34,932 nt of DNA from Arenibacter nanhaiticus (GCF_900141935.1 NZ_FQYX01000036.1:1-34932), one strand, 5' to 3'; positions 25,387 through 34,777 are shown, counted from the first letter of the stretch. Numbers and translations are program-made. The notes: a model not told the origin generated them from the letters alone.

Positions 25387-25394
25387 TATATTTG
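25387..25394 (+). promoter_or_regulatory. Promoter -7 box, probably for folP-cdaA
   Basis: TATATTTG is an exact TAnnTTTG match, with TTG at 25369-25371 fifteen bases upstream. Transcription would start about 90 bases before the folP ATG. Confidence 0.4.
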
Positions 25395-25488
25395 TGTAAT
25401 TTTCAATTAAACTCTAAAACTAATCAAAATTCGAGGTTTAAACTTAATTTAGCAAAGTTTTTACACCCATTTATCTTCTAAAATTAAC

Positions 25489-26328
25489 ATGACCATAAAT
25501 TGCAAAGGAAATTTAATCGATTTAAGCACTCCCAAAGTCATGGGGATCCTAAATGTGACCCCCGATTCATTTTTTGATGGCGGAAAATACAGGGATGAAT
25601 CGGCCATCTTAAAGCAGGTTTCAACCATGCTACAAGAAGGCGCTACTTTTATAGATGTAGGTGCCTACAGTACCAGGCCCGGTGCCGAATATGTCAGTGA
25701 AGAGGAAGAATTGACCCGCATCGTTCCCATTGTTCAGTTGTTGGTAAAAAATTTCCCGGATATTTTAATCTCTATAGATACCTTTAGAAGCAAGGTAGCC
25801 AATAGTTGCTTGTTTCACGGTGCGGCAATGATCAATGATATATCAGCTGGGAATTTAGATGCCAGAATGTTCACTACCGTAGCAAAATACCGGGCTCCTT
25901 ATATTATGATGCATATGAAAGGAACTCCCCAGACCATGCAAAAATTTACAGGTTACGAACACCTACTTAAGGACATCCTTTATTATTTTTCTGAAAAAAT
26001 AAGTCTCGCCAGAGCTTCTGGCCTATACGACATCATTATAGATCCAGGTTTCGGGTTTTCAAAATCCCTGGAACAGAACTATGAGATTTTTAAAAAATTT
26101 CAACTTTTACACCATCTAAAGCTGCCTATATTGACTGGGATAAGCAGAAAATCCATGATATACAAACTACTCAACTCCGAACCTTCACAAGCATTAAACG
26201 GCACTACCGCCTTAAACATGATTGCCCTACAACAGGGAACGCATATTTTAAGGGTGCATGATGTAAAACAAGCCATGGAATGCGTTCAAATTTTTGAAGC
26301 CATAGGAAAAGGGACCGATTCACTTTAG
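25489..26328 (+). CDS. folP: Dihydropteroate synthase
   Basis: A 279-residue TIM-barrel enzyme joining p-aminobenzoate to 6-hydroxymethyl-dihydropterin diphosphate in folate synthesis, the target of sulfonamides. All signature motifs are present: MGILNVTPDSFFDGG (loop 1), FIDVGAYSTRPGA (loop 2), ISIDTFRS, INDISAG, MMHMKGTPQTMQ, IIDPGFGFSKS and GISRKSMI, and a C-terminal LRVHDV. Length is standard. It is divergent from the DUF1599 gene and followed after about 100 bases by cdaA, an order I recall as common in flavobacteria. Confidence 0.96.
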   Translation: MTINCKGNLIDLSTPKVMGILNVTPDSFFDGGKYRDESAILKQVSTMLQEGATFIDVGAYSTRPGAEYVSEEEELTRIVPIVQLLVKNFPDILISIDTFRSKVANSCLFHGAAMINDISAGNLDARMFTTVAKYRAPYIMMHMKGTPQTMQKFTGYEHLLKDILYYFSEKISLARASGLYDIIIDPGFGFSKSLEQNYEIFKKFQLLHHLKLPILTGISRKSMIYKLLNSEPSQALNGTTALNMIALQQGTHILRVHDVKQAMECVQIFEAIGKGTDSL

Positions 26329-26386
26329 GTTTTTGCAATGCCGACGCAATAAACTTCCCTTCTCGAACTTTTTGATTGAATTTAAA

Positions 26387-26413
26387 TTGTAGTGTGAGCC
26401 TTTTTTATATTTT
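26387..26413 (+). promoter_or_regulatory. Candidate promoter for cdaA
   Basis: TTG (26387-26389), a 16-base spacer and TATATTTT (26406-26413, one mismatch to TAnnTTTG) lie just before the TTG start codon of cdaA, implying a leader of about ten bases. Confidence 0.4.
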
Positions 26414-26430
26414 TACACAAACACCCGAGC

Positions 26431-27216
26431 TTGGATTTTTTAAATTTTCTAGATTTTAGTATTACCGACATTATAGACATCATATTGGTGGCCATCTTAC
26501 TGTATTACGTATACAAACTAGTACGTGGAACGGTTGCCATTAATATTTTTATAGGGATCGTAATCGTTTGGGCCATTTGGAAACTGACCGCCTTGCTACA
26601 AATGCAGATGATCAGTGGTATTGTAGGGGGGTTTATGAACATAGGACTAATTGCCCTGATTATTGTTTTTCAACAAGAAATTCGGAAGTTCTTATTACTG
26701 ATCGGTTCAACCAATTTCGCTTCCAAACGCAACTTCTTAAAACATTTTAAATTTCTTAAACAAGAAGGACTATCTATAGGCACCAATGTCGATGCCATAA
26801 TAACGGCATGCGAGCGAATGAGCAATACCAAAACCGGTGCTCTTTTGGTGATTGAAAGAAGTAACTCCCTAGATTTTATTAAGTCTACCGGCGATAAGAT
26901 GAATATTGAGATTTCATCGCCCATCATTGAAAGTATATTTTATAAAAACAGTCCCTTACACGACGGAGCAGCCATTATTCAAGATAACTATATCGTTGCT
27001 ACCAGAACCATTCTTCCGGTTTCCAATGAACGCAGCATACCTTTGCGTTTTGGTCTAAGACATAGGGCTGCAGTTGGGATCACCGAAAAAACAGATGCCT
27101 TGGCGATTATTGTAAGTGAAGAAACCGGACTTATTTCCTATATTAAAAATGGAGAGTTTGTACTTTTCAACGATTTGACAGAATTGACCAGCCTAATCAC
27201 GGAAGACCTTCTTTAA
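26431..27216 (+). CDS. cdaA: Diadenylate cyclase CdaA (c-di-AMP synthase)
   Basis: A 261-residue membrane-anchored DAC protein making cyclic di-AMP from two ATP. Three hydrophobic segments (about 12-30, 36-55, 62-82) precede the DisA_N catalytic domain with the ATP-binding motifs DGA (SPLHDGAAII, near residue 175) and RHR (LRFGLRHRAAVGI, near residue 208). The start codon is TTG: it gives MDFLNFLDFS, the N-terminus I recall for Bacteroidota orthologues, and there is no ATG nearby. No partner regulator such as CdaR is seen, as is usual in this phylum. Confidence 0.94.
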   Translation: MDFLNFLDFSITDIIDIILVAILLYYVYKLVRGTVAINIFIGIVIVWAIWKLTALLQMQMISGIVGGFMNIGLIALIIVFQQEIRKFLLLIGSTNFASKRNFLKHFKFLKQEGLSIGTNVDAIITACERMSNTKTGALLVIERSNSLDFIKSTGDKMNIEISSPIIESIFYKNSPLHDGAAIIQDNYIVATRTILPVSNERSIPLRFGLRHRAAVGITEKTDALAIIVSEETGLISYIKNGEFVLFNDLTELTSLITEDLL

Positions 27217-27300
27217 ACGAACAATCCTTAGAACAACGACACAAAGATCTTTATAATCTACAGCCCGATCTGGCCGAAATCGTTTATGGCATCCAACTCT

Positions 27301-29067
27301 CTAAACCACTTCTTCGGACAAGAACTGTGCTTCGTACAACTTTTTGTAATACCCGTCCTTTTGCAGTAATTCCGAATGGCTACCCGCCTCTACGATCTTA
27401 CCCGCATCCATCACCAAAATTCTATCTGCTTTTTTTATGGTTGCCAGTCTATGGGCTATAATTATTGAAGTTCTACCCTCGGTAATTTTTTCGGTGGCAC
27501 GCTGAATCAATTGTTCCGAATAAGTATCTACAGAAGATGTCGCTTCGTCTAACACCAAGATACTAGGGTTGCTTACATATGCCCTTAAAAAAGCGATTAG
27601 CTGGCGCTGTCCGCTAGAAAGCATGCCTCCCCTTTCCTTAATATTATACTCATAACCACCGGGAAGACTTGCAATAAATTCGTGGACCCCTATTTGCATG
27701 GCCGCCTGTTCCATATGGGCTATGGTTATTTCTTGGTCTTTTAAGCAGATATTGTTGGCAATCGTATCAGCAAACAAGAATACATCCTGCAATACCACCG
27801 CTATTTTAGATCTAAGGGAACTTAGTTTATAATCTTTAATATCTACCTGATCGACCTTAATGGAACCCGAGTTTATTTCGTAAAACCTGTTCAACAAATT
27901 CACAATGGTAGATTTCCCCGCCCCTGTGGCGCCAACAATGGCGATAGTGTCGCCAGCTTTTACTTCAAAGGATATTCCGTGAAGCACCTCTTCATTTTCT
28001 AGGTAACCAAATCGAACTTCTGAAAATTCGATATCCCCTCTGATACTTTCCTTTTCTACAGTTCCCAAGTCTTCTATATTGCTATTGGTGTCTAAAATTT
28101 TAAATACCCTGTTGGCAGCTACCATTCCCATTTGTAAGGTGTTAAATTTATCTGCGATCTGACGTAAAGGCCTAAACAGCATACTAGACAACAATATGAA
28201 CATAAAAATAGTTCCGTATTCTTCCTTGTTAATATCGGCTACATTTTGAAGACCGCCATACCACACGATTAAACCAACAGTTATGGAAGATACTATCTCT
28301 GCCACGGGAAAAAAGATAGAGTTGTACCAGACAGTTTTTAACCATGCATTTTGATGCTTTTCATTTATTTCCCTAAATTTTTCCTTTTCTATTTGTTCTC
28401 TGGTAAAGAGCTGCACTATCTTCATTCCGGTAAGACGTTCTTGAACAAAGGAATTGAGATTGGACACCTGCGACCTAACTTCAATAAAAGCAACTTTCAT
28501 GGCTTTTTGAAATTGCCTGGTGGCATATAAAATAATGGGCAACAAGGCAAATACGATCAGTGATAATTTCCAGTTAACAAAAATCATGACAGAGGCCACG
28601 ACCAGCATTTTTAGCAAATCGGCTACAATAACAAAAAAACCTTCGCTAAAAATCTCCCCGATCCTTTGCATATCGGTTACGGCACGGGTCACCAACAGCC
28701 CTATTGAAGAGTTGTCGTAATATTTCATCTTAAACCCCATAAGGTGGTTAAAAAGCTTTATACGAATATCTTTAATCACAGATTCCCCCAACAAGTTGGC
28801 GTAATAATTAAAAGAAAGCTGACTTAACACTTCTCCGATCAGTACCCCTAGCATCGCTAGGATAAGCACCAATAATTTATCGGCGTCTTTATTGGTAATG
28901 GCATTATCTACAATTTCGCCCACCAACACAGGGGTCAATACCGCAAATAGCGATAAAAAAACCGCTACTATGGCTACCCCATAAAAAGTAAGCTGATAGG
29001 GCCTAACATGTCTTAACAAGCGTTTAAACAATCTAAAATCAAAAGCTTTTCCTGTCTCTTTATCCAT
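27301..29067 (-). CDS. ABC transporter, fused permease and ATPase (exporter type)
   Basis: A 588-residue half-transporter of the MsbA/LmrA type. Residues about 1-320 form six membrane segments with long cytosolic loops (TRAVTDMQRIGEIFSEGFF, NSFVQERLTGMKIVQLFTRE). The nucleotide-binding domain has Walker A GATGAGKST, Q-loop VLQDVFLFADTI, signature LSSGQRQ, Walker B ILVLDEATSSVD and the H-loop IIAHRLAT. It works as a homodimer or heterodimer; lipids or drugs are common cargo in this group, but substrate cannot be read. It starts one base after the truA stop on the same strand and faces cdaA convergently. Confidence 0.93.
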   Translation of the reverse strand: MDKETGKAFDFRLFKRLLRHVRPYQLTFYGVAIVAVFLSLFAVLTPVLVGEIVDNAITNKDADKLLVLILAMLGVLIGEVLSQLSFNYYANLLGESVIKDIRIKLFNHLMGFKMKYYDNSSIGLLVTRAVTDMQRIGEIFSEGFFVIVADLLKMLVVASVMIFVNWKLSLIVFALLPIILYATRQFQKAMKVAFIEVRSQVSNLNSFVQERLTGMKIVQLFTREQIEKEKFREINEKHQNAWLKTVWYNSIFFPVAEIVSSITVGLIVWYGGLQNVADINKEEYGTIFMFILLSSMLFRPLRQIADKFNTLQMGMVAANRVFKILDTNSNIEDLGTVEKESIRGDIEFSEVRFGYLENEEVLHGISFEVKAGDTIAIVGATGAGKSTIVNLLNRFYEINSGSIKVDQVDIKDYKLSSLRSKIAVVLQDVFLFADTIANNICLKDQEITIAHMEQAAMQIGVHEFIASLPGGYEYNIKERGGMLSSGQRQLIAFLRAYVSNPSILVLDEATSSVDTYSEQLIQRATEKITEGRTSIIIAHRLATIKKADRILVMDAGKIVEAGSHSELLQKDGYYKKLYEAQFLSEEVV

Positions 29068-29068
29068 T

Positions 29069-29812
29069 TTATCTTATGATATGATTGGGGTATTTTACTT
29101 CCGTTAAATATAATCCTTTCGCAGGTACCGATACTCCTGCCCTACTGCGATCTTTACTCTCTAAAACTAACTTCACGTCGTCTAGGGACCATTTTCCAAA
29201 ACCGACTTCCAACAAGGTTCCCACCACGGCCCGGACCATATTTCGCAAGAAACGATCTGCTGTAATGGTAAAGATCAATAGCTCTTCTTTTTGTTGAAAC
29301 GATGCCTTTTTAATATCGCATAAATAAGTTTTGACATCCGTATTCGATTTTGAAAAACATTCAAAATCGGCATGCTCCAATAAAATTGTGCCAGCCTCGT
29401 TCATAGCCTCCACATTTAAGGGATACTTTACGTAATGGGCAGCATCGGTCAAAAAAGGATCTTTACTCTGTACGATCCAATATTCATAAGTACGTTCTAT
29501 AGCATCGAACCTGGCATGGGCATCATCCGGAACTTCGACAATATCTTTTACCGCTATATCTTTTGGCAAAAAAGCATTTAAGCGGTAGCACATTTCGTCC
29601 TTATTAAAAACTACTTCGGTATTAAAATGGGCATACATTTCCCTTGCATGCACTCCGGCATCTGTTCTCCCTGCCGCAGTTAATTGCACAGTTTCCCTAA
29701 AAAGTAAGGACATAGCCTGTTCTAATACCTCTTGAACTGTAATGGCATTAGGTTGAATCTGCCAACCGTGATATGCCTTCCCATAATATGAAAAAACTAA
29801 AAAATATCTCAA
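29069..29812 (-). CDS. truA: tRNA pseudouridine synthase A
   Basis: A 247-residue enzyme converting uridines 38-40 of tRNA anticodon stems to pseudouridine. The catalytic aspartate is Asp51 in AAGRTDAGVHA. N-terminal YYGKAYHGWQIQP and the C-terminal RFLRNMVRAVVGTLLEVG block are typical. Length is normal. A TAnnTTTG promoter box lies 26 bases upstream. The ABC exporter follows at once, so the two genes are cotranscribed. Confidence 0.96.
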   Translation of the reverse strand: MRYFLVFSYYGKAYHGWQIQPNAITVQEVLEQAMSLLFRETVQLTAAGRTDAGVHAREMYAHFNTEVVFNKDEMCYRLNAFLPKDIAVKDIVEVPDDAHARFDAIERTYEYWIVQSKDPFLTDAAHYVKYPLNVEAMNEAGTILLEHADFECFSKSNTDVKTYLCDIKKASFQQKEELLIFTITADRFLRNMVRAVVGTLLEVGFGKWSLDDVKLVLESKDRSRAGVSVPAKGLYLTEVKYPNHIIR

Positions 29813-29837
29813 ATGAATCTGCTCTTGTTGAAGTTTA

Positions 29838-29845
29838 CAAAGATA
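29838..29845 (-). promoter_or_regulatory. Promoter -7 box for truA and the ABC exporter
   Basis: Read on the minus strand this is TATCTTTG, an exact TAnnTTTG match and a very common flavobacterial form, 25 bases before the truA ATG. It lies inside a short plus-strand open frame, which argues against that frame being a gene. Confidence 0.5.
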
Positions 29846-30043
29846 AACCTATTCTTTTGGATATAAATATTTTGGATCTAAAATTGAAATACCGCCCACA
29901 GCTATCTTTAGCTTCCGTCACTAGCTACCTTTTAAAACAAGCCAATCGGCAATCTGCCAAACAATAGTCCTCACCTCCCTACGACCTTCCTAACCTGTCT
30001 TCGATTCTCCTAATTTAATATAAGCTTCCCTAAATTACATTAG

Positions 30044-30051
30044 TACCTTTG
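30044..30051 (+). promoter_or_regulatory. Promoter -7 box for the phosphoesterase gene
   Basis: TACCTTTG matches TAnnTTTG exactly and lies 25 bases before the ATG at 30077, a good distance for a start site near 30058. No clear TTG is seen at -33. Confidence 0.5.
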
Positions 30052-30076
30052 CCTTCTTATTATTAATATATAAAAA

Positions 30077-30577
30077 ATGACCCGAATATTACTGCTATCC
30101 GATACTCACAGCCATATTGATGACAAAATTCTAAAATACGTAAAAGATGCGGATGAAGTTTGGCATGCTGGAGACATTGGCAGTTTGACTGTTACGGATG
30201 AAATACAAAAATTTAAGCCTTTGCGCGCCGTTCACGGTAATATCGACGACTACAAATGTCAATTAGAATTTCCCTTGGACCTAAAATTCACCTGTGAAGG
30301 GGTCGATGTTTGGATCACCCATATTGGAGGGTATCCTAATAAATACAATGTACGGATCCGCGAAGAGATTAAAAACAACCCCCCAAAATTATTTATATCT
30401 GGACATTCACATATCTTAAAGGTTATGTGGGACAAGAAATTAAACTTATTACATATGAATCCAGGTGCCTGCGGCACGCATGGCTTCCATCAGATTAGAA
30501 CTATGCTCAGGTTTGTGATCGATGGCGAAAACATTAAAGATTTAGAAATCATAGAACTCGGAAAACGAGGGGGATAA
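30077..30577 (+). CDS. Metallophosphoesterase of the YfcE/MJ0936 type
   Basis: A 166-residue calcineurin-like phosphodiesterase. Metal-binding motifs appear in order: LSDTHSH (residues 7-13), HAGDIG, VHGNIDD, ITHIGG and SGHSHI with a final HMNPGACG. Small proteins of this group hydrolyse phosphodiesters in vitro; the cellular substrate is unknown. It stands alone on the plus strand, divergent from truA and convergent with the DUF4293 gene. Confidence 0.9.
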   Translation: MTRILLLSDTHSHIDDKILKYVKDADEVWHAGDIGSLTVTDEIQKFKPLRAVHGNIDDYKCQLEFPLDLKFTCEGVDVWITHIGGYPNKYNVRIREEIKNNPPKLFISGHSHILKVMWDKKLNLLHMNPGACGTHGFHQIRTMLRFVIDGENIKDLEIIELGKRGG

Positions 30578-30690
30578 ACGCTAGGTAATTCTAAAGGCAG
30601 TGTGGTCCCATCAAATAAATTCCGCCATTCTTCCAGGCCCTACATTCCTTAATTACTATTTGAACAACAATTATAATAGCACCTTATTTT

Positions 30691-30768
30691 GCGTTAGGGA
30701 TCGCAGCGGCATCCCCGCCGCAAAGCAAGGGATATAGCGAAGAGCCCGACCGACGAAGGAGGGAACGC
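30691..30768 (-). repeat. 78-base dispersed repeat, copy 2 (inverted)
   Basis: This is the reverse-strand copy, again exactly 78 bases with GCGTT/AACGC ends, differing from copy 3 at three positions. It sits in the 368-base gap between the convergent phosphoesterase and DUF4293 genes. Apart from the repeat and a terminator, the gap (30578-30945) shows nothing recognisable. Confidence 0.85.
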
Positions 30769-30888
30769 CCAAAGTACCAGCCTACCATATAATAGGAATT
30801 TAAAAGAGAAGATTTATCACGGAACACACACGACAACCTCCTGAACTATAAAGTGTTCTTAGGGACAAACCCCTGAAGTAAGGCCATA

Positions 30889-30916
30889 AAAAAACCCGGA
30901 AACAACCCCGGGTTTT
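30889..30916 (-). terminator. Terminator of the DUF4293 gene
   Basis: CCCGG (30895-30899) pairs with CCGGG (30908-30912), extended by flanking A and T runs into a 9-base stem. A run of T follows on the minus strand. It is 30 bases after the DUF4293 stop. Confidence 0.8.
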
Positions 30917-30945
30917 AACGCACTAATACTACTAAGATGTTAGGC

Positions 30946-31356
30946 TTAACGCAAGCGATCAACAGATTTTACAAGATCTTCATCCTTTTTTATTGCCCTG
31001 TTGGCCAGGACTAAAAAAACGATAGAAAATACAGGAATCAGCATCCCAATACCCTTCTCAGAAATATTCATTTCTCCGGATAAGTTTAGTGACCGATACA
31101 CGAAAAATCCTAGTAAAAAAAGATTTAATATCATATTCAACCTGTTTAACACAAATTGATTTTTTCTGTTTTTGTACCTCGTTATTGCTAAAAGAGCCAA
31201 AACGGCCGTCGCATAAAAAGAGATAGAAAAAAGTACTTCGCTTTCTGCATATATCTCATTACCAGCAGCATCTGACCATAGATTTACAAAAAAAGGAAGC
31301 ACCGCCCCCATTAATATCACTACGAATAAATAAACTGTCTGTATTCTTTGGATCAT
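30946..31356 (-). CDS. DUF4293 family membrane protein
   Basis: A 136-residue inner-membrane protein with four hydrophobic segments (about 7-26, 43-60, 72-90, 103-122), opening with MIQRIQTVYLF, the characteristic start of DUF4293. The tail is charged (KKDEDLVKSVDRL). Its function is unknown. It is divergent from rho across 198 bases, a pairing I recall as recurrent in Flavobacteriia. Confidence 0.85.
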   Translation of the reverse strand: MIQRIQTVYLFVVILMGAVLPFFVNLWSDAAGNEIYAESEVLFSISFYATAVLALLAITRYKNRKNQFVLNRLNMILNLFLLGFFVYRSLNLSGEMNISEKGIGMLIPVFSIVFLVLANRAIKKDEDLVKSVDRLR

Positions 31357-31379
31357 ACTTTTTTTAACTATTTATAAAG

Positions 31380-31387
31380 CAAAAATA
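31380..31387 (-). promoter_or_regulatory. Promoter -7 box for the DUF4293 gene
   Basis: On the minus strand the site reads TATTTTTG, an exact TAnnTTTG match, 23 bases before the gene start. No -33 TTG is evident. Confidence 0.4.
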
Positions 31388-31417
31388 AGCGCATTTTTAA
31401 AATTTATCCACTAAATA

Positions 31418-31444
31418 TTGAAAATTATTTGTAATATTGCTTTG
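31418..31444 (+). promoter_or_regulatory. Weak candidate promoter for rho
   Basis: TTG (31418-31420), 16 bases, then TTGCTTTG (31437-31444, one mismatch to TAnnTTTG). This would give rho a leader of about 100 bases that includes a small hairpin, GGGGA-TTTCG-TTCCC, suitable for autoregulation but unproven. Confidence 0.3.
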
Positions 31445-31554
31445 TTAATAAGTCAAATCACTTACCAACAGGGGATTTCGTTCCCAAATTATTACCCAAT
31501 AATAATAGAATACACTTCATGTTTTCGAAATAAGTATAATTTATTCAAGACTTA

Positions 31555-33240
31555 ATGTTTGAGATTTCAGAATTAAAATTAAAAAAGCTTCCTGAGCTTC
31601 AGGAAATAGCCAAGGAACTAAATGTAGCTAAGTTTAAAACTTTAAAAAAGCTCGATTTGGTCTACCAAATACTTGATGTACAGGCGTCAAACCCTAAGAT
31701 CGTTCAAGAAAGCGTAGCTGCAGCCCCTTCAGAAGACTCCGCTCCGAAACTTAGGCGCTCTAGAATACAAAAAGAGACCTCCAGTGAGGCAAGACCAAAA
31801 GCACAAGTTCGCCAGAAAAGGGAAGAAAACATCGATAAACCAAATACTACGGTTGAAAAAACAGCTCCGGTAGCGACTCCTAAGACGACTGCCGAAATAA
31901 AGAAAGGATTAAATAAACCCGAAAGGAAATCTAGTCCAACGCCCAACCCTGCCCAGGGAAGAAAGGAACATCAAAAAAATACCCCGGCGCAGAACAGCCC
32001 TCAGCAAAACAAACCGCAGCACAAGAAAACGCCCAACCATCCAAAAACTACCGTTGACAAGAACAACAGTAATTTTGATAAGGATTTGAAAAATAAATAC
32101 AAAGAACCAGAATTTGAGTTCGACAGTATTATTGAGAGCGAAGGTGTTTTGGATATTATGCAGGACGGCTATGGCTTTTTAAGGTCTTCGGATTACAACT
32201 ACCTTTCATCTCCCGATGATATTTACGTTTCTCAGTCACAAATTCGTTTATTCGGATTAAAAACAGGAGATACAGTCCTAGGAAATGTTCGTCCACCAAA
32301 AGAAGGCGAAAAATATTTTCCCCTTATCAAAGTAAATAAGATTAATGGTATCGATCCTCAGATTGTAAGAGACAGGGTATCTTTTGAGCATTTAACCCCC
32401 TTATTCCCTCAAGAAAAATTTAATTTGGCCGAGCGCCAAAGCCAAAGCACAATTTCTACCCGTATCATTGATTTGTTCTCTCCTATCGGAAAGGGACAAA
32501 GAGGTATGATCGTTGCCCAGCCAAAAACGGGTAAGACCATGCTTTTAAAGGATATTGCCAATGGAATTGCAGCCAACCACCCTGAAGTATACCAGATTAT
32601 CTTGCTTATCGATGAACGTCCAGAGGAGGTTACCGATATGCAACGTAACGTGCGCGGAGAAGTAGTTGCCTCTACCTTTGACAAAGAGGCTACCGAGCAC
32701 GTAAGGGTTGCCAATATTGTTTTGGAAAAAGCAAAACGTTTGGTAGAATGCGGACACGATGTTGTTATTCTTTTAGATTCTATCACTAGACTTGCCCGTG
32801 CATATAACACGGTTCAACCAGCTTCTGGCAAGGTATTAAGTGGTGGTGTAGATGCTAATGCCCTTCACAAACCTAAACGTTTCTTTGGTGCTGCCCGTAA
32901 CATTGAAAACGGTGGTTCGTTAACCATTATCGCTACGGCATTAACAGAAACCGGATCTAAAATGGACGAGGTAATCTTTGAGGAATTCAAAGGTACTGGA
33001 AACATGGAATTGCAATTGGATCGAAAAATATCGAACCGAAGAATATTCCCTGCCATCGACCTTACTTCGTCAAGTACCAGAAGAGACGATCTTTTATTGG
33101 ACGAGAACACGATTCAACGTATGTGGATCATGCGAAAGTATTTGGCCGATATGAACCCGGTAGAAGCTATGGAATTCATAGAACAACGCTTTAAGCAAAC
33201 AAAGAACAACGAAGAGTTTTTAATGACTATGAACCAATAA
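31555..33240 (+). CDS. rho: Transcription termination factor Rho
   Basis: A 561-residue hexameric RNA-dependent ATPase that ends transcription. It has a Rho_N helical domain (1-45), then an insert of about 130 residues rich in K, P, Q, N and T (about 50-185), then the RNA-binding cold-shock-like domain ([20 protein letters not shown]). The ATPase domain has Walker [10 protein letters not shown] (near residue 322), Walker [17 protein letters not shown] and the Q-loop and R-loop region [22 protein letters not shown]. coli Rho is about 420 residues; the extra length is the basic insert, common in Bacteroidota. A double hairpin follows the stop. Confidence 0.97.
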   Translation: MFEISELKLKKLPELQEIAKELNVAKFKTLKKLDLVYQILDVQASNPKIVQESVAAAPSEDSAPKLRRSRIQKETSSEARPKAQVRQKREENIDKPNTTVEKTAPVATPKTTAEIKKGLNKPERKSSPTPNPAQGRKEHQKNTPAQNSPQQNKPQHKKTPNHPKTTVDKNNSNFDKDLKNKYKEPEFEFDSIIESEGVLDIMQDGYGFLRSSDYNYLSSPDDIYVSQSQIRLFGLKTGDTVLGNVRPPKEGEKYFPLIKVNKINGIDPQIVRDRVSFEHLTPLFPQEKFNLAERQSQSTISTRIIDLFSPIGKGQRGMIVAQPKTGKTMLLKDIANGIAANHPEVYQIILLIDERPEEVTDMQRNVRGEVVASTFDKEATEHVRVANIVLEKAKRLVECGHDVVILLDSITRLARAYNTVQPASGKVLSGGVDANALHKPKRFFGAARNIENGGSLTIIATALTETGSKMDEVIFEEFKGTGNMELQLDRKISNRRIFPAIDLTSSSTRRDDLLLDENTIQRMWIMRKYLADMNPVEAMEFIEQRFKQTKNNEEFLMTMNQ

Positions 33241-33256
33241 ATCGTTCAGATATATT

Positions 33257-33319
33257 CCCTTAAAATTTAAGGGACACCTTTAAAATCCCATTTGATCATA
33301 GATTGAATGGGATTTTTTT
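33257..33319 (+). terminator. Hairpin pair ending rho transcription
   Basis: A palindrome CCCTTAAA-A-TTTAAGGG (33257-33273) is followed by a terminator in which AAATCCCATT (33283-33292) pairs with AATGGGATTT (33306-33315) and a seven-T run follows. They lie 17-80 bases after the rho stop. Confidence 0.8.
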
Positions 33320-33401
33320 ATTTAGAGATCACATTACAATGCATCTCAATTAATGGTCAGCTCAAATTCAATTACTTGTAGATTTTACCAGAATAATTTG
33401 T

Positions 33402-33479
33402 GCGTTCCCTCCTTCGTCGGGCGGGCTCTTCGCTATATCCCTTGCCTTGCTGCGGGGATGCCGCTGCGATCCCTAACGC
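33402..33479 (+). repeat. 78-base dispersed repeat, copy 3
   Basis: This is the same 78-base unit as copies 1 and 2, ending CCCTAACGC, and lies downstream of the rho terminator. GGGATGC can pair with GC-ATCCC within the 3' half, or GGGAT with an earlier ATCCC, so two alternative folds are possible. The rest of 33320-33736 holds no gene I can support. Confidence 0.85.
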
Positions 33480-33736
33480 AAAATAATGCAAGGATGGTTC
33501 CATATATTACTATGGAGAAAAAGCATTATGGAGACAATTCAATTTAAAAGCAATCAATAGGTTAATTTACTAGCTTCAAAACCCCTAATTCTTCCGGTAT
33601 ATTCCCTTAATTTCTACCTGTCATCCTTAACAGAATACCTCTATTGACAAGTTACTGATTTCCCTTAAAAACTCTTGAGGATTATTCTTGTCCAATCTTA
33701 CCCCTTACGACCGTACTTCCATCAGCACAATTTAAT

Positions 33737-34777
33737 AACCTGAGTTCGACGTAAGAATTTCGAATATTATTGGGTTTTTACACCATAGAAAAAGCGGAAA
33801 TTTAGCATATTTTAATCGTCTAAAAATCAAATACTTAACTAAATTATCCGCTATGATTTCCAATGATAAAATTACTGAAATTTTCTTCAATATTGATGGG
33901 TTGTCCAAGGTTTTTGAGCCTCCTCTAAGACAAAACCTTCTAACACAGGGCAAAAAGACTAGAAATAGACCAGGTAGGATGTCCAGTAGCCAGATGATGA
34001 CCATTTCAGTTATCTATCACGTGAGCGGCTTTAAGAACTTTAAGCATTTTTATATTTTTTATGTACAGAAACATATGGAAGATAAATTTCCTGACACCTT
34101 GTCCTACAACCGGTTCACCGAGCTGATGCAGTCCAATATGCTGCCCTTGGCGCTCTGCATGAAGGCGTGTTGTCTTGGAAAGTGCACGGGAATATCCTTT
34201 GTGGACTCAACACCAGTAAGGGTCTGCAATAATAAGAGAATAAACAACAACAGGGTTTTTAATGGTATCGCAACCACGGGCAGGTCAACGATGGGGTGGT
34301 TCCATGGTTTTAAACTGCACATCCTGATCAACGATAAGGGGGAACTGTTGGACTTCGTGGTTACCCAGGCGAACGAGGACGATAGAACACCTCTGAAGGC
34401 GGGCAATGTCCTGAAAAAAATCTTTGGCAGTCTATATGCCGACAAGGGATACCCCTAGAAAGAACTCGTGGAAATGCTCTTCGATCAGGGCATGCACCTG
34501 GTCACTGGCATCAGGAACAATATGAAGAATGCGTTGATGGAGATGCGGGACAAGATACCCCTACGAAAAAGGTCGGTCATAGAAACGATAAACGATCAGC
34601 TCAAGAACATCTGCCAAGCCGAACATTCGCGTCACCGCAGCTTTGGAAACTTCATTACCAACTTGGTGCAACCTTATCGCTTACTCCTTTCAAGAAAAGA
34701 ATCCGGGAATCAAATTTGAAACAGAGAATACCGCACAACTTACTTTGATTTATTAATCCTTAGGTCGAACTGAGGTT
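33737..34777 (+). mobile_element. IS982-family insertion sequence, about 1.04 kb
   Basis: Imperfect terminal inverted repeats are visible. The left end from 33737 reads AACCTGAGTTCGACGTAAG, and the right end read backwards from 34777 gives AACCTCAGTTCGACCTAAG, with two mismatches in 19 bases. The element contains one transposase frame of the IS982 type. No convincing target duplication is seen, so either the flank has diverged or the boundary is off by a base. Confidence 0.8.
33853..34719 (+). pseudogene. IS982-family transposase interrupted by one amber codon
   Basis: The reading frame is 289 codons long, normal for IS982, and is intact except for TAG at 34456-34458, directly after ADKGYP. 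The DDE-like residues are all present: FVDSTPVRVC (first D), YADKGY (second D) and [14 protein letters not shown] (E). The N-terminus (NRPGRMSSSQMMTISVIYH...FKNFKHFYIFYV) is typical of the family. A CAG-to-TAG change would explain it. Because the lesion is single, inactivation looks recent. Confidence 0.82.

Noticed and set aside
27217-27300. Coding-looking frame without a start between cdaA and the ABC gene (NEQSLEQRHKDLYNLQ...)
   Set aside because: There is no start codon, and it runs antisense into the clearly real ABC gene. It could be a remnant but cannot be supported.
29773-29967. Plus-strand open frame of 64 codons upstream of truA
   Set aside because: It overlaps the truA start and covers a perfect minus-strand -7 box (TATCTTTG). 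The protein shows no recognisable pattern.
33685-33738. Minus-strand stretch LLNCADGSTVVRGKIGQE-stop ending at the IS982 edge
   Set aside because: It would suggest a gene cut by the IS, but no matching upstream part is visible beyond 34777 and 18 codons can occur by chance.
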